Shown piece after piece: positions 37,720-47,297 of a stretch of 64,000 bases of DNA. A program made the position numbers and the translations under genes. How positions within the stretch are numbered: position 1 is the first letter of the stretch; the number at the start of each line of letters is the position of its first letter. Source of the DNA: Aurantiochytrium sp. KH105 (lineage: Eukaryota > Sar > Bigyra > Thraustochytrida > Thraustochytriidae); assembly GCA_003116975.1 (NCBI GenBank), contig BGKB01000045.1, positions 124,001 through 188,000 on the forward strand, given 5' to 3'. The notes beneath the pieces are model-generated. The model searched no databases, was not told the DNA's origin, and saw only the letters and a list, made by a program, of their open reading frames with translations.

Positions 37720-38335
37720 TTAGTCGTGACGACCCTTGAGGTGCTTTACAATGTGCTCGTCGGGGGTAAGGATGTGCACAACGCCACCCCAGCCAGCAAG
37801 ACAGTCACGGTCAACAGCAGCGAGCATGCACTGTGCAATGGTCTCGAAGAGCTCCTCCGGTTCGAGGTCTGGTTTGTAAAAGCTTTCGCAGGTACCAAAG
37901 AGCTCCGACTCGGAGGTTCCGGCCACGACAAAGTCGTCGGTAAAGACAGAGGCGCCGAGAAGATCCTGGCCAGAGATGAAGGGCTTGTTGTCCGGACCCT
38001 CGAGACCAGCGACGATGGGCTCAATGAAATATGGGCCGAAGCGCCGCGCATACAAGAAAGAGCTAAGCATGTTGTTGAAGACACTGGGCTTCATGTCACG
38101 GTTCTCGCGAAGCTTGTACATGTTCACCTGCATGTCGAGCTTTTGCTTGACCGTGTACACGTCTGAGATGAGGCCCGACAGGCCGAGAAGGGTCTTGTTG
38201 TTCATCTTAAAGACGCGTTCCTGGTTGGTCGCGACGGTGAGTGCCTGAGCGCCCATACGGGTATCGCTCGCGATGGCGACACAGTTTTTGCCGGTCATGG
38301 CCACCACGGCGCTGCCATTGTACTCGAGGATCGAC
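37720..38335 (-). CDS. PSMB3: 20S proteasome subunit beta-3, main exon
   Basis: After a likely splice acceptor (CAACACAG|G at 38336) the frame reads SILEYNGSAVVAMTGKNCVA, then SDTRMGAQ, RRFGPYFIEPIVAGL, FISGQDLLG, DDFVVAGTSESELFGTCES and FETIAQCMLAAVDRD. This follows eukaryotic beta-3 to the C-terminal KGRHD. Beta-3 is a non-catalytic subunit of the 20S core and lacks the propeptide-Thr1 structure. The start codon is not in this exon: the frame upstream of the acceptor is intron-like. An exon ending ...AT|GTAGGT at 38691-38692 would supply the first two bases of an ATG completed by G at 38335, giving MSILEYNG. That leader exon is a proposal only. Confidence 0.92.
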
Positions 38336-39309
38336 CTGTGTTGTTGCGCGAGAAGCAGAATGAATGACACGATCACGATCGAACGAAAGGCGCCAAGCAA
38401 GCCGTGTCTTATTCGTCAGTTTTTCATGGGTCCAAGTATGCGGGTGCTTTTCTGATTTGGGCAAGGCTCTATCTGGGCAAAGGTCAAACGTAATGTGCCA
38501 CCCACGTGCGCATTTTAGCGAGAAGCTTCGGGCGCATTTCAAGACCTTTCGCGGCTTGCAGATGCTGTCAACATCCTCTCAATGGCTGTCAACGTTGCTT
38601 CTGTCTTCGCCTTCGACGTCTTCGTCGCCTTCGTCTTCGCGAGCGGTATCGGAGCCCTCCTCTGGCCTCGTTGTTCGTTTCTCAACCTACATGCTGTTGT
38701 TGTTGCTGTTGCTGATGTGTCAGGTGTCCTTCCGGGCTGCCTTTTCTAGCCGCTGCTGCGGACGCCAGGCGCGGACAGGGGCACGGGTCGGGCGCGCAGG
38801 AAGAGCGGCCGGCGGGCGGGCGGCCGCGTGGGCGAGGCGAGCTGCGTGCGGGCGCGGCGGCGGAAGCGAACGGGGTCTAGACGCCGCGCGAAGCCGCCCC
38901 GGGCGCGAGATCGCGCACACGACCGCTACTACAAGTTTAAGCGGGCAACCGCCCCCCTCGCTTCCTTCCCCTTCCCTGCCCGCTTCGCTCGGATTCGCCT
39001 GCCAGACTGCGCAACCCAAGCGAGGACCCCAGGTGTGCACCGAGGAGGGGCGCGCGCGCAGGATAGGAATCGCGCGACGCCTCGAAGGAGGACGAGGCGC
39101 GAGCCGCGGAGCAGCAGCTGCAGCAGATCGACTTGGGGCACAAGCGAGACCAGCAGTCGCGCGCGCGGGCAGAAGGGCGGGCAAAAGGGCGGGCAAAAGG
39201 GCTAGCGAAGAGGTGAAAAGGCTCGTCGCTCTCGCGAAATCGAACGAGCAGAAAGTCTGTGAGAACGCAGCGAACGATCGCGTGCAGCAGACTGTAAAGA
39301 GGAAAAACC
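38336..39309. other. Divergent intergenic region and probable 5' intron of PSMB3
   Basis: The left ~355 bp is probably the first intron of the proteasome gene, ending at the acceptor at 38336. It contains (TCG/TCT)n triplets at 38606-38650. The region 38750-39200 is very GC-rich, and the last part is the leader of the CoaE-Nudix gene. Open frames here are low-complexity and overlap the start of that gene in another frame. Confidence 0.5.
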
Positions 39310-40530
39310 ATGGGTGGCGGACCTTCAAGCTTGCCCAAGATTGAGGCGCCAGAGGTTGCCGCGGAGCAGAAGGCGACGCTTCGCACGCCGCCAAATGCGG
39401 TCGTGATTGGCCTCACGGGCGGTATCGCTTCGGGAAAATCGACAGTGTGCCAAGTCCTTGAGCAGCAAGGTGGGGCCATTGTCCTGAACGCAGACCACTT
39501 TGGGCACGAGGCGTACAAGCCCGGAACGGCGTGCCAAGCCGAGCTCGTGGCGCACTTTGGGGAGCAGATCATCAATAAAGAAGATGGCACGGTGGACCGC
39601 AAGACGCTCGGAGGTTTGGTCTTTGCAGATCCCAAGGAGCGCGAGGCCCTGAACGCAATTGTTTGGCCTGCGATTCGCGATCTTTTGCGCCAGCGCGTGT
39701 TCGAAATTACCAACGAGAACCCAGCTGACCGCACGGCCAAGTTGATTGTAATTGAAGCAGCCATCCTCATCGAAGCGAACTGGATGGATCTGATTGACGA
39801 GCTGTGGGTGGTCACGACTAACGTGGACACAGCCAAGTCGCGACTCATGGCGCGCAATAGCATGAGCGAAGAGGATGCAATGAAGCGGATCAACTCGCAA
39901 ATTTCCAACGAAGAGCGACGGGCAGTGGCGCACGTAGATGTCCCCAATGAGGGTGATGAGTCAGCACTCAAAGACGCTGTCGTCGCGGAGCTGGAAAAGC
40001 TCCACGCTCGCTACTCGCGGCTCTCCGCTTTTGAAATGGTCGATGTGGTCGATAAGGAGGACCAAGTCCAGACAACGGCCAAACGGGCCGTAGTTCGGGC
40101 CTTCAACCTGATTTCCAGATGCTCTTACATTGTTCTGGTCCAGCAAACTTCGGGCAAGATCTTTGTCCAACGACGATCAGATCTGAAAGATTCTGGCCCT
40201 GGTCTCTTAGATCCTGCACCAGGCGGAGTTCTTGGCGCAGGCGAGTCGTACTTGCTCAATGCGCAGCGGGAGATGGCCGAGGAGATGGGTCTTCCCGGGT
40301 TGTCGCTCGAGCATGTCTCTGCCCTATGGTATGAGGATGGAAAGGAGAGATCTTGGGGCACCATCTTTTGCGCAAAGGTTGACGTCGATGTTTCTTCGCT
40401 CACGTTGCAGCCTTCGGAGGTGTCTAGCGTCAAACTCATGTCTCCAGAAGAGATTCTCACTGCAGATCCATCGCAGTTCCTTCCCGGTGGACTCGCTGCA
40501 TTCAAGCTGTGGTCCTCCAAACAACAGTAA
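39310..40530 (+). CDS. Dephospho-CoA kinase fused to a Nudix hydrolase
   Basis: 406 residues. Residues ~30-235 form a CoaE-type kinase: Walker A GGIASGKS (37-44), then LNADHFGHEAYKPGTACQ with the conserved D and the substrate loop, and IVIEAAILIEANWMDLIDELWVV followed by RNSMSEEDAMKRI in the lid. It would phosphorylate dephospho-CoA at the 3' OH, the last step of CoA synthesis. The C-terminal half (CSYIVLVQQTSGKIFVQRRS onward) is a Nudix domain with a perfect Nudix box from G306 to L328 (E312, R320, E321, E324, E325, G327). The N-terminus MGGGPSSL fits an N-myristoylation signal. The ATG is in a good context (aaaaaccATGg). The Nudix substrate is unknown; CoA-type or IDI/YfcD-like activity is possible. 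Confidence 0.9.
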   Translation: MGGGPSSLPKIEAPEVAAEQKATLRTPPNAVVIGLTGGIASGKSTVCQVLEQQGGAIVLNADHFGHEAYKPGTACQAELVAHFGEQIINKEDGTVDRKTLGGLVFADPKEREALNAIVWPAIRDLLRQRVFEITNENPADRTAKLIVIEAAILIEANWMDLIDELWVVTTNVDTAKSRLMARNSMSEEDAMKRINSQISNEERRAVAHVDVPNEGDESALKDAVVAELEKLHARYSRLSAFEMVDVVDKEDQVQTTAKRAVVRAFNLISRCSYIVLVQQTSGKIFVQRRSDLKDSGPGLLDPAPGGVLGAGESYLLNAQREMAEEMGLPGLSLEHVSALWYEDGKERSWGTIFCAKVDVDVSSLTLQPSEVSSVKLMSPEEILTADPSQFLPGGLAAFKLWSSKQQ

Positions 40531-41476
40531 CAAGAGGCAATGAGCCAGACATTACGATTGATAAAAAAGAGACAAATAAACAAAGAACTAAACAAAGAAC
40601 AGCTGGTGTTGATTTATTTTCGAGCCATGGTTTCGGTATCGATCTCTTTGGTCTTTTTCAAATCGCCTTGTCCTGCTTCCTGTATCCCTGCGTCCTGTCG
40701 AACCATGTCTCAACTCGTCGGGTCTGATTGTGTAAAGTTCGAAGAATGCTGGTGTCATTGCAGTGCAGCGGCGTCAGAAAACCTATGGATCAGAAAAGCT
40801 AAAGATCAGAAAGCTATAGATTCATGCATCATTTGGTTCTCTTGCCGCCTTTTGCGAAGAAACTTGCGCGACAGAACAAGGAGGCGTCGCTCGAAAGACG
40901 TTGAAGGAAGCCCGCCATTCACTGCGTCACATGTCCATCTTACAAGAAGAAGGATCGCGCGCGTTTTTTGAGAGAAGAACAGAGTCGAACTTTGGCGCGT
41001 GGGACAGAGAAGCCGCTGGACAATCGACTGTGCTCAAGCGCAACATTTTGCCAATCCTGCCGCGCAGACTGTTTTTGATTATCGCACCAGCCGCCTCTTT
41101 TGACGCCGCGCCAAGCTTGCCACAGCGCTCATGGGCTGCCAAGTTCGCTCAAGTTTTAGTTTCGTCTTTGCTCCAATTTAATTTTGTAGAACCTTCATTT
41201 CTGCGGCAGGTCAGCGATCTGGACCATCCGCGATGGTGAAAACCAAGCAATTTACTCAGATCATCATCTATTTATTTTTGAAAGCTCCTTCTTCATTCAT
41301 CATTAATTCAGGATCAGAAAGGACTTTCCCTTTGAAGGGAAAGCCAAAAGGGCGAAATGGGACATAATGGCAGTGTTTGAGGGGTTTTGCGAATGAAGAC
41401 AAATCGGTCTCACTTTCCCGTCAGCTCGGCTTTATGGCGCGAAGACGAGTTCGCACACGGAAGACATCACTCGAAG
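40531..41476. other. Intergenic region between convergent genes
   Basis: Lower-GC sequence between the CoaE-Nudix and Zn2Cys6 genes. A frame at 40540-40971 has no recognisable features. No RNA gene or large repeat seen. Confidence 0.5.
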
Positions 41477-44179
41477 TCAGACTGAAGACAGCTTGCCATG
41501 ATGGCGTGCTCTGTCGGGCAAGTCACCGGATGATTCTAGAGCGGCGTGCGGTTGTCGTTTGCCGAGTGCCTGAGCTTGTGTTTGCGGTCGCGCCTCTCCC
41601 TGGTGTTGCTGAGCCGCAAGCGCGCTGTTGTCAATTTCCATGCCAGTGTGCGAATGCTTTGGCACAGAGGAGGAAGAGGAGGAGGAGGAGGAAGAGGAGG
41701 CAGCGGCGGTGGCGGAGGAGGAACCTCGGGCAGCTGCAGCATCGGAGGCAGTTTTCACATCCGCATCTGATTTGATGCTGCCGAGGAAGTCCATGATGTA
41801 GAGGCTCGAAGGGGACGAAGGCCCGGCAGCGGAATGCGCTCGAGGCTGCAAAGATGCAAGGTCAGCGTGCGAGCCAGCGTGTGCTGGCCGACCATGAGCT
41901 TGTTGTTGCAGATGGTGCTGTTGGTGATGCGATTGGGAATGTTGGCCAGTCGTATGGGATCCAGAAGACGAGTTGTCGCCACTGTGTCCCTGAGCGTGTG
42001 GGGGTGGATAGGGTCCGTGGGGAGGCCCGGTCGCCATGGCGGGGACCATTTGAAGGTAGTACTGAGACTTGAAGATGCAGCCCTGCTGCATTCCAAATGC
42101 CGGACTATCGGGAAGAGGGAGAGCTCGCAAGGTGCACTGTGCGACGCTACCGTCATCGCTCATGGCAAAGTGCATGTCGACCAGCGCCGAGAGCTTGTGC
42201 GGCGTCCCGCCAAGGTACATGCTGAGAACCTTGCGCGAGACAGTGATATCATCGGTTTTGGTGAGAACGATATCGGATATTTCGTGGAACAATGCGATCC
42301 CGTCGCGCTCGGGGAAGGGAAGAGCAATGGCGTCGAGGAGACCGAGTCGAGCAAGGACATCGTTGTTGGGAAAGAGACGGTTCCACAAAGGATTGCAGCG
42401 CGCCGTCAGGATACCTTCGGCAACGGAGAGCTCTGCGAACGCAGCGCCTTCGACGGCCCACTTTTCACGAAAGCCAAAGCGGCGTGAGAGTGCTTCGGCG
42501 CGGGCAGAGGCATCTAAAACATCAGGTGAGGTGGAGGCTGCGGTTGCGGCCGTAGGCGAGGCAGAGGCCGCATCTTGGCGAGCTTTAGCGGACCGGTTCA
42601 GCGCTTCGCTCTGCTCGTTATAGATGTCGATGAGGTTGGCATCCAGCACCCCCGCCGCACGCTCTACAAAGTTCCGAAGCTGTTCGGTGGGTTTTGCGCG
42701 AAACAAATAAAGGCAAAGTTTGACAAAGCGGGTCGCGGCAACAGTTTTGATTTCCTGGCGATGGAAAAGGTCCACAAAGGCCTCTGCGAGGGCTTCAACG
42801 GGGGAGCAGTGTAATTGACGGTGCTCCGCAGCAAGCGTAGGTGAGTCGCCTTGGCCCTGGCCTGCGGTGCTGCCAATCCCAGGAGGCCAAGGGCCCGTGA
42901 GGGAAACGTGGTGCGGGGAAGCGCCACCTCCCGCGGTGGGCGTCGCACTGAGCGGAGACTGGGCGGAACCCAGCGACCCGAGCGAGGCAGTGCTTGCAAT
43001 TCGATAAGGTCCGGTTCCACTTGTGATGGCCTTGCTGCCCGAGATGCCTTCCACGTGCGCGGCGGTAGGGTTCGCTGACGCGGCAGCGGAAATATCAGCT
43101 TTGGATGTCGAAGAGGACGAAGAAGAGGATGAGGATGAGGACGGGTGCGATGCGCGGCCGTGCTGTGCTGCGTTTGAGGTTGACGAGGAGGAAGAGGCAG
43201 TGCTGGCTCCAATATCGGCCACCGGCGGCGGTGCCGCCATGGACGGGTATTGCGAACCTACAGGTGTGGAGTTGACGAGTGGAAGCTGTATGCCCGAGCG
43301 TCCCGGCGAGGTGGATATGTTGAGGCCCGCGAGAGGGGAGCTGGCCCCGGACGACAAATTGGCGCTGGTTCCCGGCCCCTGAGGCGATGGATTTGCCAAG
43401 CCAAATCTTTGGTGAAAGTTTTGCAATGACAAGGAGTGGAGGAACTCGGGTCCGTTCATGAGAATGGAGCGTTGCAAGTGCGCCAGGGGCGAGGTAGACG
43501 AGGGAACACCTCCACCACTGGCACCGCCTGCTGTGCTGGGTTGTGTCGCATGGAGTGCAGGCGACACGGATGTAGCCACCGAAGTAACGGGCCCTAGTGC
43601 CGGTGAGGAGGAGGAAAGGGGTGACGAGGGCGAGGCCGAAACCGTTGAAGACGAAGATGTCGCAGGAGGAGAGGACGCCTTGGATGGCAAGGCCGAAGGC
43701 GGCTGCTTTTGTTTTTTGGAGTGAGGTTGCTGATTGGATTTGCGTTTTCTGGACAGCGAAGGCTTGATATTTTGGGGAAGAGATTGTGGACTTGCAGTGG
43801 AAATTTCAGTGTGACCCACCGGAAGATTCGCCGCAGCGCTCGCGGGAGTCTTACTGTCAGCTTGCGCAGGGGCAGGCGCCACGGTGGCTGGGCCCGTTTT
43901 CGCAGCAGAGGCGGCCTTTGTTTTGGATACGTCGCCCTTGTAGGTGGGTGGTCTGCCGCGGCCTCTAAGCTGAGGTTCGCAGGGAATTTCTAGCCTGCGA
44001 CACCTTGCACAGGGCAGCATCCGGTCGCATTTGACTCTGGATTTACGACAGGCCATGCAGGCGCTCTGCACGGCTTTGTATTGTATGGGCCCCTCGCTCG
44101 AGGGTCCTGTTGTTGCTGCTGACGTTGCTGCTGTTGCTGTCGCTGCTGCAGGGGCTTTCGCTTGCGCATTCTCCGGGTT

Positions 44180-44214
<35 letters not shown>

Positions 44215-44413
44215 TCTCTTGTTCTCCAGGTTTATCTTGTTGCTGTTGTTTCTCATCCTCCGCTTGCTCAGGTTTGTCTTTCCGCTTGCGTTCTTCTTGC
44301 TGCGGTCGTCGCTGCGTTTCGGAGTCATCGGCAGCCTCCGCGGAAGGCGTCGCCGCCGAAGTAGCCGCCGAAGGCGCCGCGGCGCCGCCCTTGTCTCCCG
44401 CAGACGGGTTCAT
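41477..44413 (-). CDS. Zn2Cys6 binuclear-cluster transcription factor
   Basis: 978 residues. A Gln/Glu/Lys-rich N-terminus with Q11 (CAG/CTG repeats at 44181-44213) precedes a complete binuclear zinc cluster, C119-x2-C-x6-C-x5-C-x2-C-x6-C145 (ACMACRKSRVKCDRMLPC). Directly after it is RGRGRPPTY, an AT-hook-like core. Residues ~160-520 are Ser/Ala/Pro-rich and disordered. A folded region follows, from ALAEAFVDLFHRQEIKTVAA through LRNFVERAAGVLDANLIDIY to FAELSVAEGILTARCNPLWNRLF, ending in SQYYLQMVP. It may contain a PAS-like fold, but I am unsure. The C-terminus is His/Gln/Ser-rich. Zn2Cys6 factors are best known in fungi, where they bind CGG-type sites. A broken partial copy lies at 15444-15720. 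Confidence 0.85.
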
Positions 44414-45083
44414 GGCGCCCTGGTCGCGCGTCGCTTGTGTTGTGTGGTGAAGCTAGAGAGCTCCAGCGACACCTCAGCAAGCAAAAGCAAGCTAAGCCAG
44501 CGAGCGCCCTTCGCTCGCCGTATGCGCGTCCCGCCTCGCACCCAATCAAGCGCCCAGCGCCGTCTACGGCGCGCCCCGTGTCTCTCGCGCTGCCTGCCTG
44601 TCTTCCCGCGCTCGAGCGCGAGCGTCGCAGGCTGCGCAGCCCGCGCGAGCGAGGGATGGACGCGAGGCGCGGCTCGAGCGCTCCCGGGGCGACGGCCTTT
44701 TCTCCCTTTCTTTTTCGCTGCTTCCTTTTTTTCTTTTCTTTTCTTTTCTTCTTTTTTCCTGTGGACAGGACCTCCCGCAGGCGCGGAAGAAGGCGCCGCC
44801 CTGAGCGTCGCGCGAGGTCTCTCTGCTCCCTCCCGCTCGGCCTCGCGCCTCGCCGCTCGCTGCCTGGGCGCTTCGCTCCGACGGCTCGCGGTGGCCGCTC
44901 GCGCTCGGGCCCGCCGGCTTTGGCGCGGAGGGGGATACGCGCGAGTGCGCTGCGTCGCGTCGCGTCGCGTCGAGACGAGTTGAGTCGAGTCGAGTCGGGC
45001 TAAGTCGCGTGCGTGAGCTGCGCGGGTGAGGCTCGGCTCGCGAGTCACGGGCGCGGCTGGCGTGTGGCAGGAAGCAAGGCGCG

Positions 45084-45390
45084 AGTGAGAGAGAAAAAGA
45101 AAGAAAAGGAAGGGAAAGTGAGAACAGGAGAGGAAAGGAAAGGAAAGGAAAGGAAAGGAAGGGAAGGGAAAGAACGGATGGAAGACTTGAGAAGAAAAGA
45201 AGAAGCGAAAAAAAAAAAAGGGAGATAAGGAGGGAGAAACCGGGGTTTCCCGTGTATACTCCGGTCTCTCTCCCGTTTACTCCTTTCTATCTTGCTTGCT
45301 TTCTTTTTTTCTTTCCTTTTTCTTTCTTTCTTTTTTTTCCTTTCCTTTTTTTCTTTCCTTTCTCCGTGTTGGTGTTCTTGTTTTTCTCTG
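45084..45390. repeat. Abutting polypurine and polypyrimidine tracts
   Basis: About 155 bp of nearly pure purine, including (GGAAA)n at 45131-45165, is followed after about 20 bp by about 125 bp rich in pyrimidine with TTTC-type units. The two tracts are partly complementary to each other. Confidence 0.85.
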
Positions 45391-46635
45391 CTGCTGCTTA
45401 TGCCGCTCTGCTTAGGCTGCGGTGCCGGGCCTCGCCTCGCCCGCGCGTTTGAATCCGAGCGCGCGAGGCGAGGCGAGGCGAGGCGCGCGAGGCGCGCGCG
45501 GGCGGAGACGCGAGCGCGCGGGCGAGGCCGCGCAGGTCGAGGTCTGCGGCGAGCGCGAGCGCGAGCACAACGCGATGCGAATGCGATGCGATGCGGTGCG
45601 ATGCGGTGCGATGCGAGGAGAGCGCAGGGTCCGGCTGGGTCTCGTCTCGAATCTCTCTCGCCGCGTCTCGTCTCGACCCGCTCCGCTCCGCACGCGCAGG
45701 CCTCGCGCGAGCCCTCCGACGCGGCCCCGCGCGAAGGCAGGGCGAGCTGCCGCGCGCGCCGGGCGGGGCAGCGCGGAGCGCGCGGGGATGGGGCGGGGGC
45801 GGCGAGCGTTGAGGCGCGGTCCTTGCAATTTCGGATTCCTCGCCGTGACGAGACCAGCCGAGCAGCCCCGGCGGGCGTGCGGGCGGCGTTTGGGCGCGCG
45901 GAGGGGACGCGCGAGCGGAGGCGAGGGCCGGGTCCGCGCGCGAGCCGCCGCCGGCCCACCCGCGCGGTCGCGGTCTCTGCGCTGCTGCGGCGGCGGCCGC
46001 GGGCCGAGCCGCCCGCTGGTCGCGGCGCGACGGCGAAAGTTGCGAGTCTGTCAGGCTCGCAAGCAGACGATGAGCCGTCGTGGTATAATACAATAAGAAT
46101 GATGAACAAAATGAAAAAGAAGAAGAAGAAAAAGAAAAAGGAATGGAAGAGACGAGTCAAACCGAAAACAAACCACCGAGCAAGGGCAAACAAACAAGGG
46201 CAAACAAAAAGAAAATATGAGACTTGAGTGGAATGAGTTAAATACAGCCATTCAACCAACCAACCACGGCCCGACCAACACATTTTTTCAAGAACCATGC
46301 ACGCAAGCAAGGAGAGAAACACGCAAATTGGCGAGGAGCCCAGGCGCCGCAAAGAATAGAAAGCCGCGCCGAAGCGCGTGACAGTGCGGTGGTGCCCCGG
46401 CTGCGTGTTTGCGCGAAGCGAAGAAGAGTATGATCTTGGATTGAGCGAGTCCTGCGCTTGCGGTGCGTCGCTGCATGCAACTTGAACCTCGCGGGGCGAC
46501 TTATCGACCCAAGTGGCGGTCGCACAAACAAACAATCAGCCCGCCAAAATCAAACTTGAAGAGCATAAAAAGCAAGGCTTTTGGCATACATACATATATA
46601 CATACATGCATACATACATACATACGTAACAGACA

Positions 46636-47297
46636 GCAAGCAAGCAAGCAAGCAAGCGAACGAGCGAGCATCCAGTCCACCCACCCGCCATGCATGCAAG
46701 CGTACGAGCGTGCATGGAACGGGAATTTTGAAGGGCCCTGCAACAGCCAAGCAAGCAAGCTAAGCCTTGAGCAGCTAGGCGCGCGAAAAGAGAATCCACA
46801 ACCCCGACCCGCACGCGGTCCCCCTCCATCCGCCCATTCAACCCGGTCTCCGAAGGCCGGCCCTTCCATCGCGCATCCATCATGGCGGCGCAGCCGATCT
46901 CTGCACCTGCCACAGCCACCCAGCTAGTGCAGCGAGCCGCGCCAAGCCGAGCCGAGCCAAGCCTGAGCTCGCGCAATCCGCGGCCTCCTCAGCAGGCGAC
47001 ACAAGCGAGAGCAGCAAGCAATTAAGCAAGCAACCAAGCAACCAAGCAAGCCCGAGCGCGCAGGTGAGCTCGCCGTTTGTCGCCTGCCGTTTGTCGCCCA
47101 TTTCGCGCGCGAGAGAGAAGTAGTAGTGATAAGTTGGAGTCCGGGTCCACCGCCTTCGACCCCGTCGCTGTGTCGGTGCACGAATCGATCGTCACCCGGC
47201 AAGCGACCTGAGGTTGTTCCAAGCAAGCTTGAAGATGAGCGAGCGAGCCTCCGAGTCTTGCTCGCTCGCTTGCTTGCTTGCTTGCTTGCTTGCTTGC
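46636..47297. repeat. Inverted pair of AAGC/GCTT microsatellites
   Basis: A (CAAG)n run at 46636-46657 followed by GAACGAGCGAGC is nearly the reverse complement of GCTCGCTCGCTTGCTTG... at 47259-47297. The arms are about 35 bp, separated by about 600 bp. Confidence 0.75.

Noticed and set aside
38364-39344. 326-codon plus-strand frame before the CoaE-Nudix gene
   Set aside because: It overlaps the CoaE start in another frame and is low-complexity Arg/Ala/Ser; it also covers the proposed PSMB3 intron.
45045-46535. 496-codon minus-strand frame
   Set aside because: It runs through purine/pyrimidine tracts and GC-rich repeats and shows no domain or coding-like composition.
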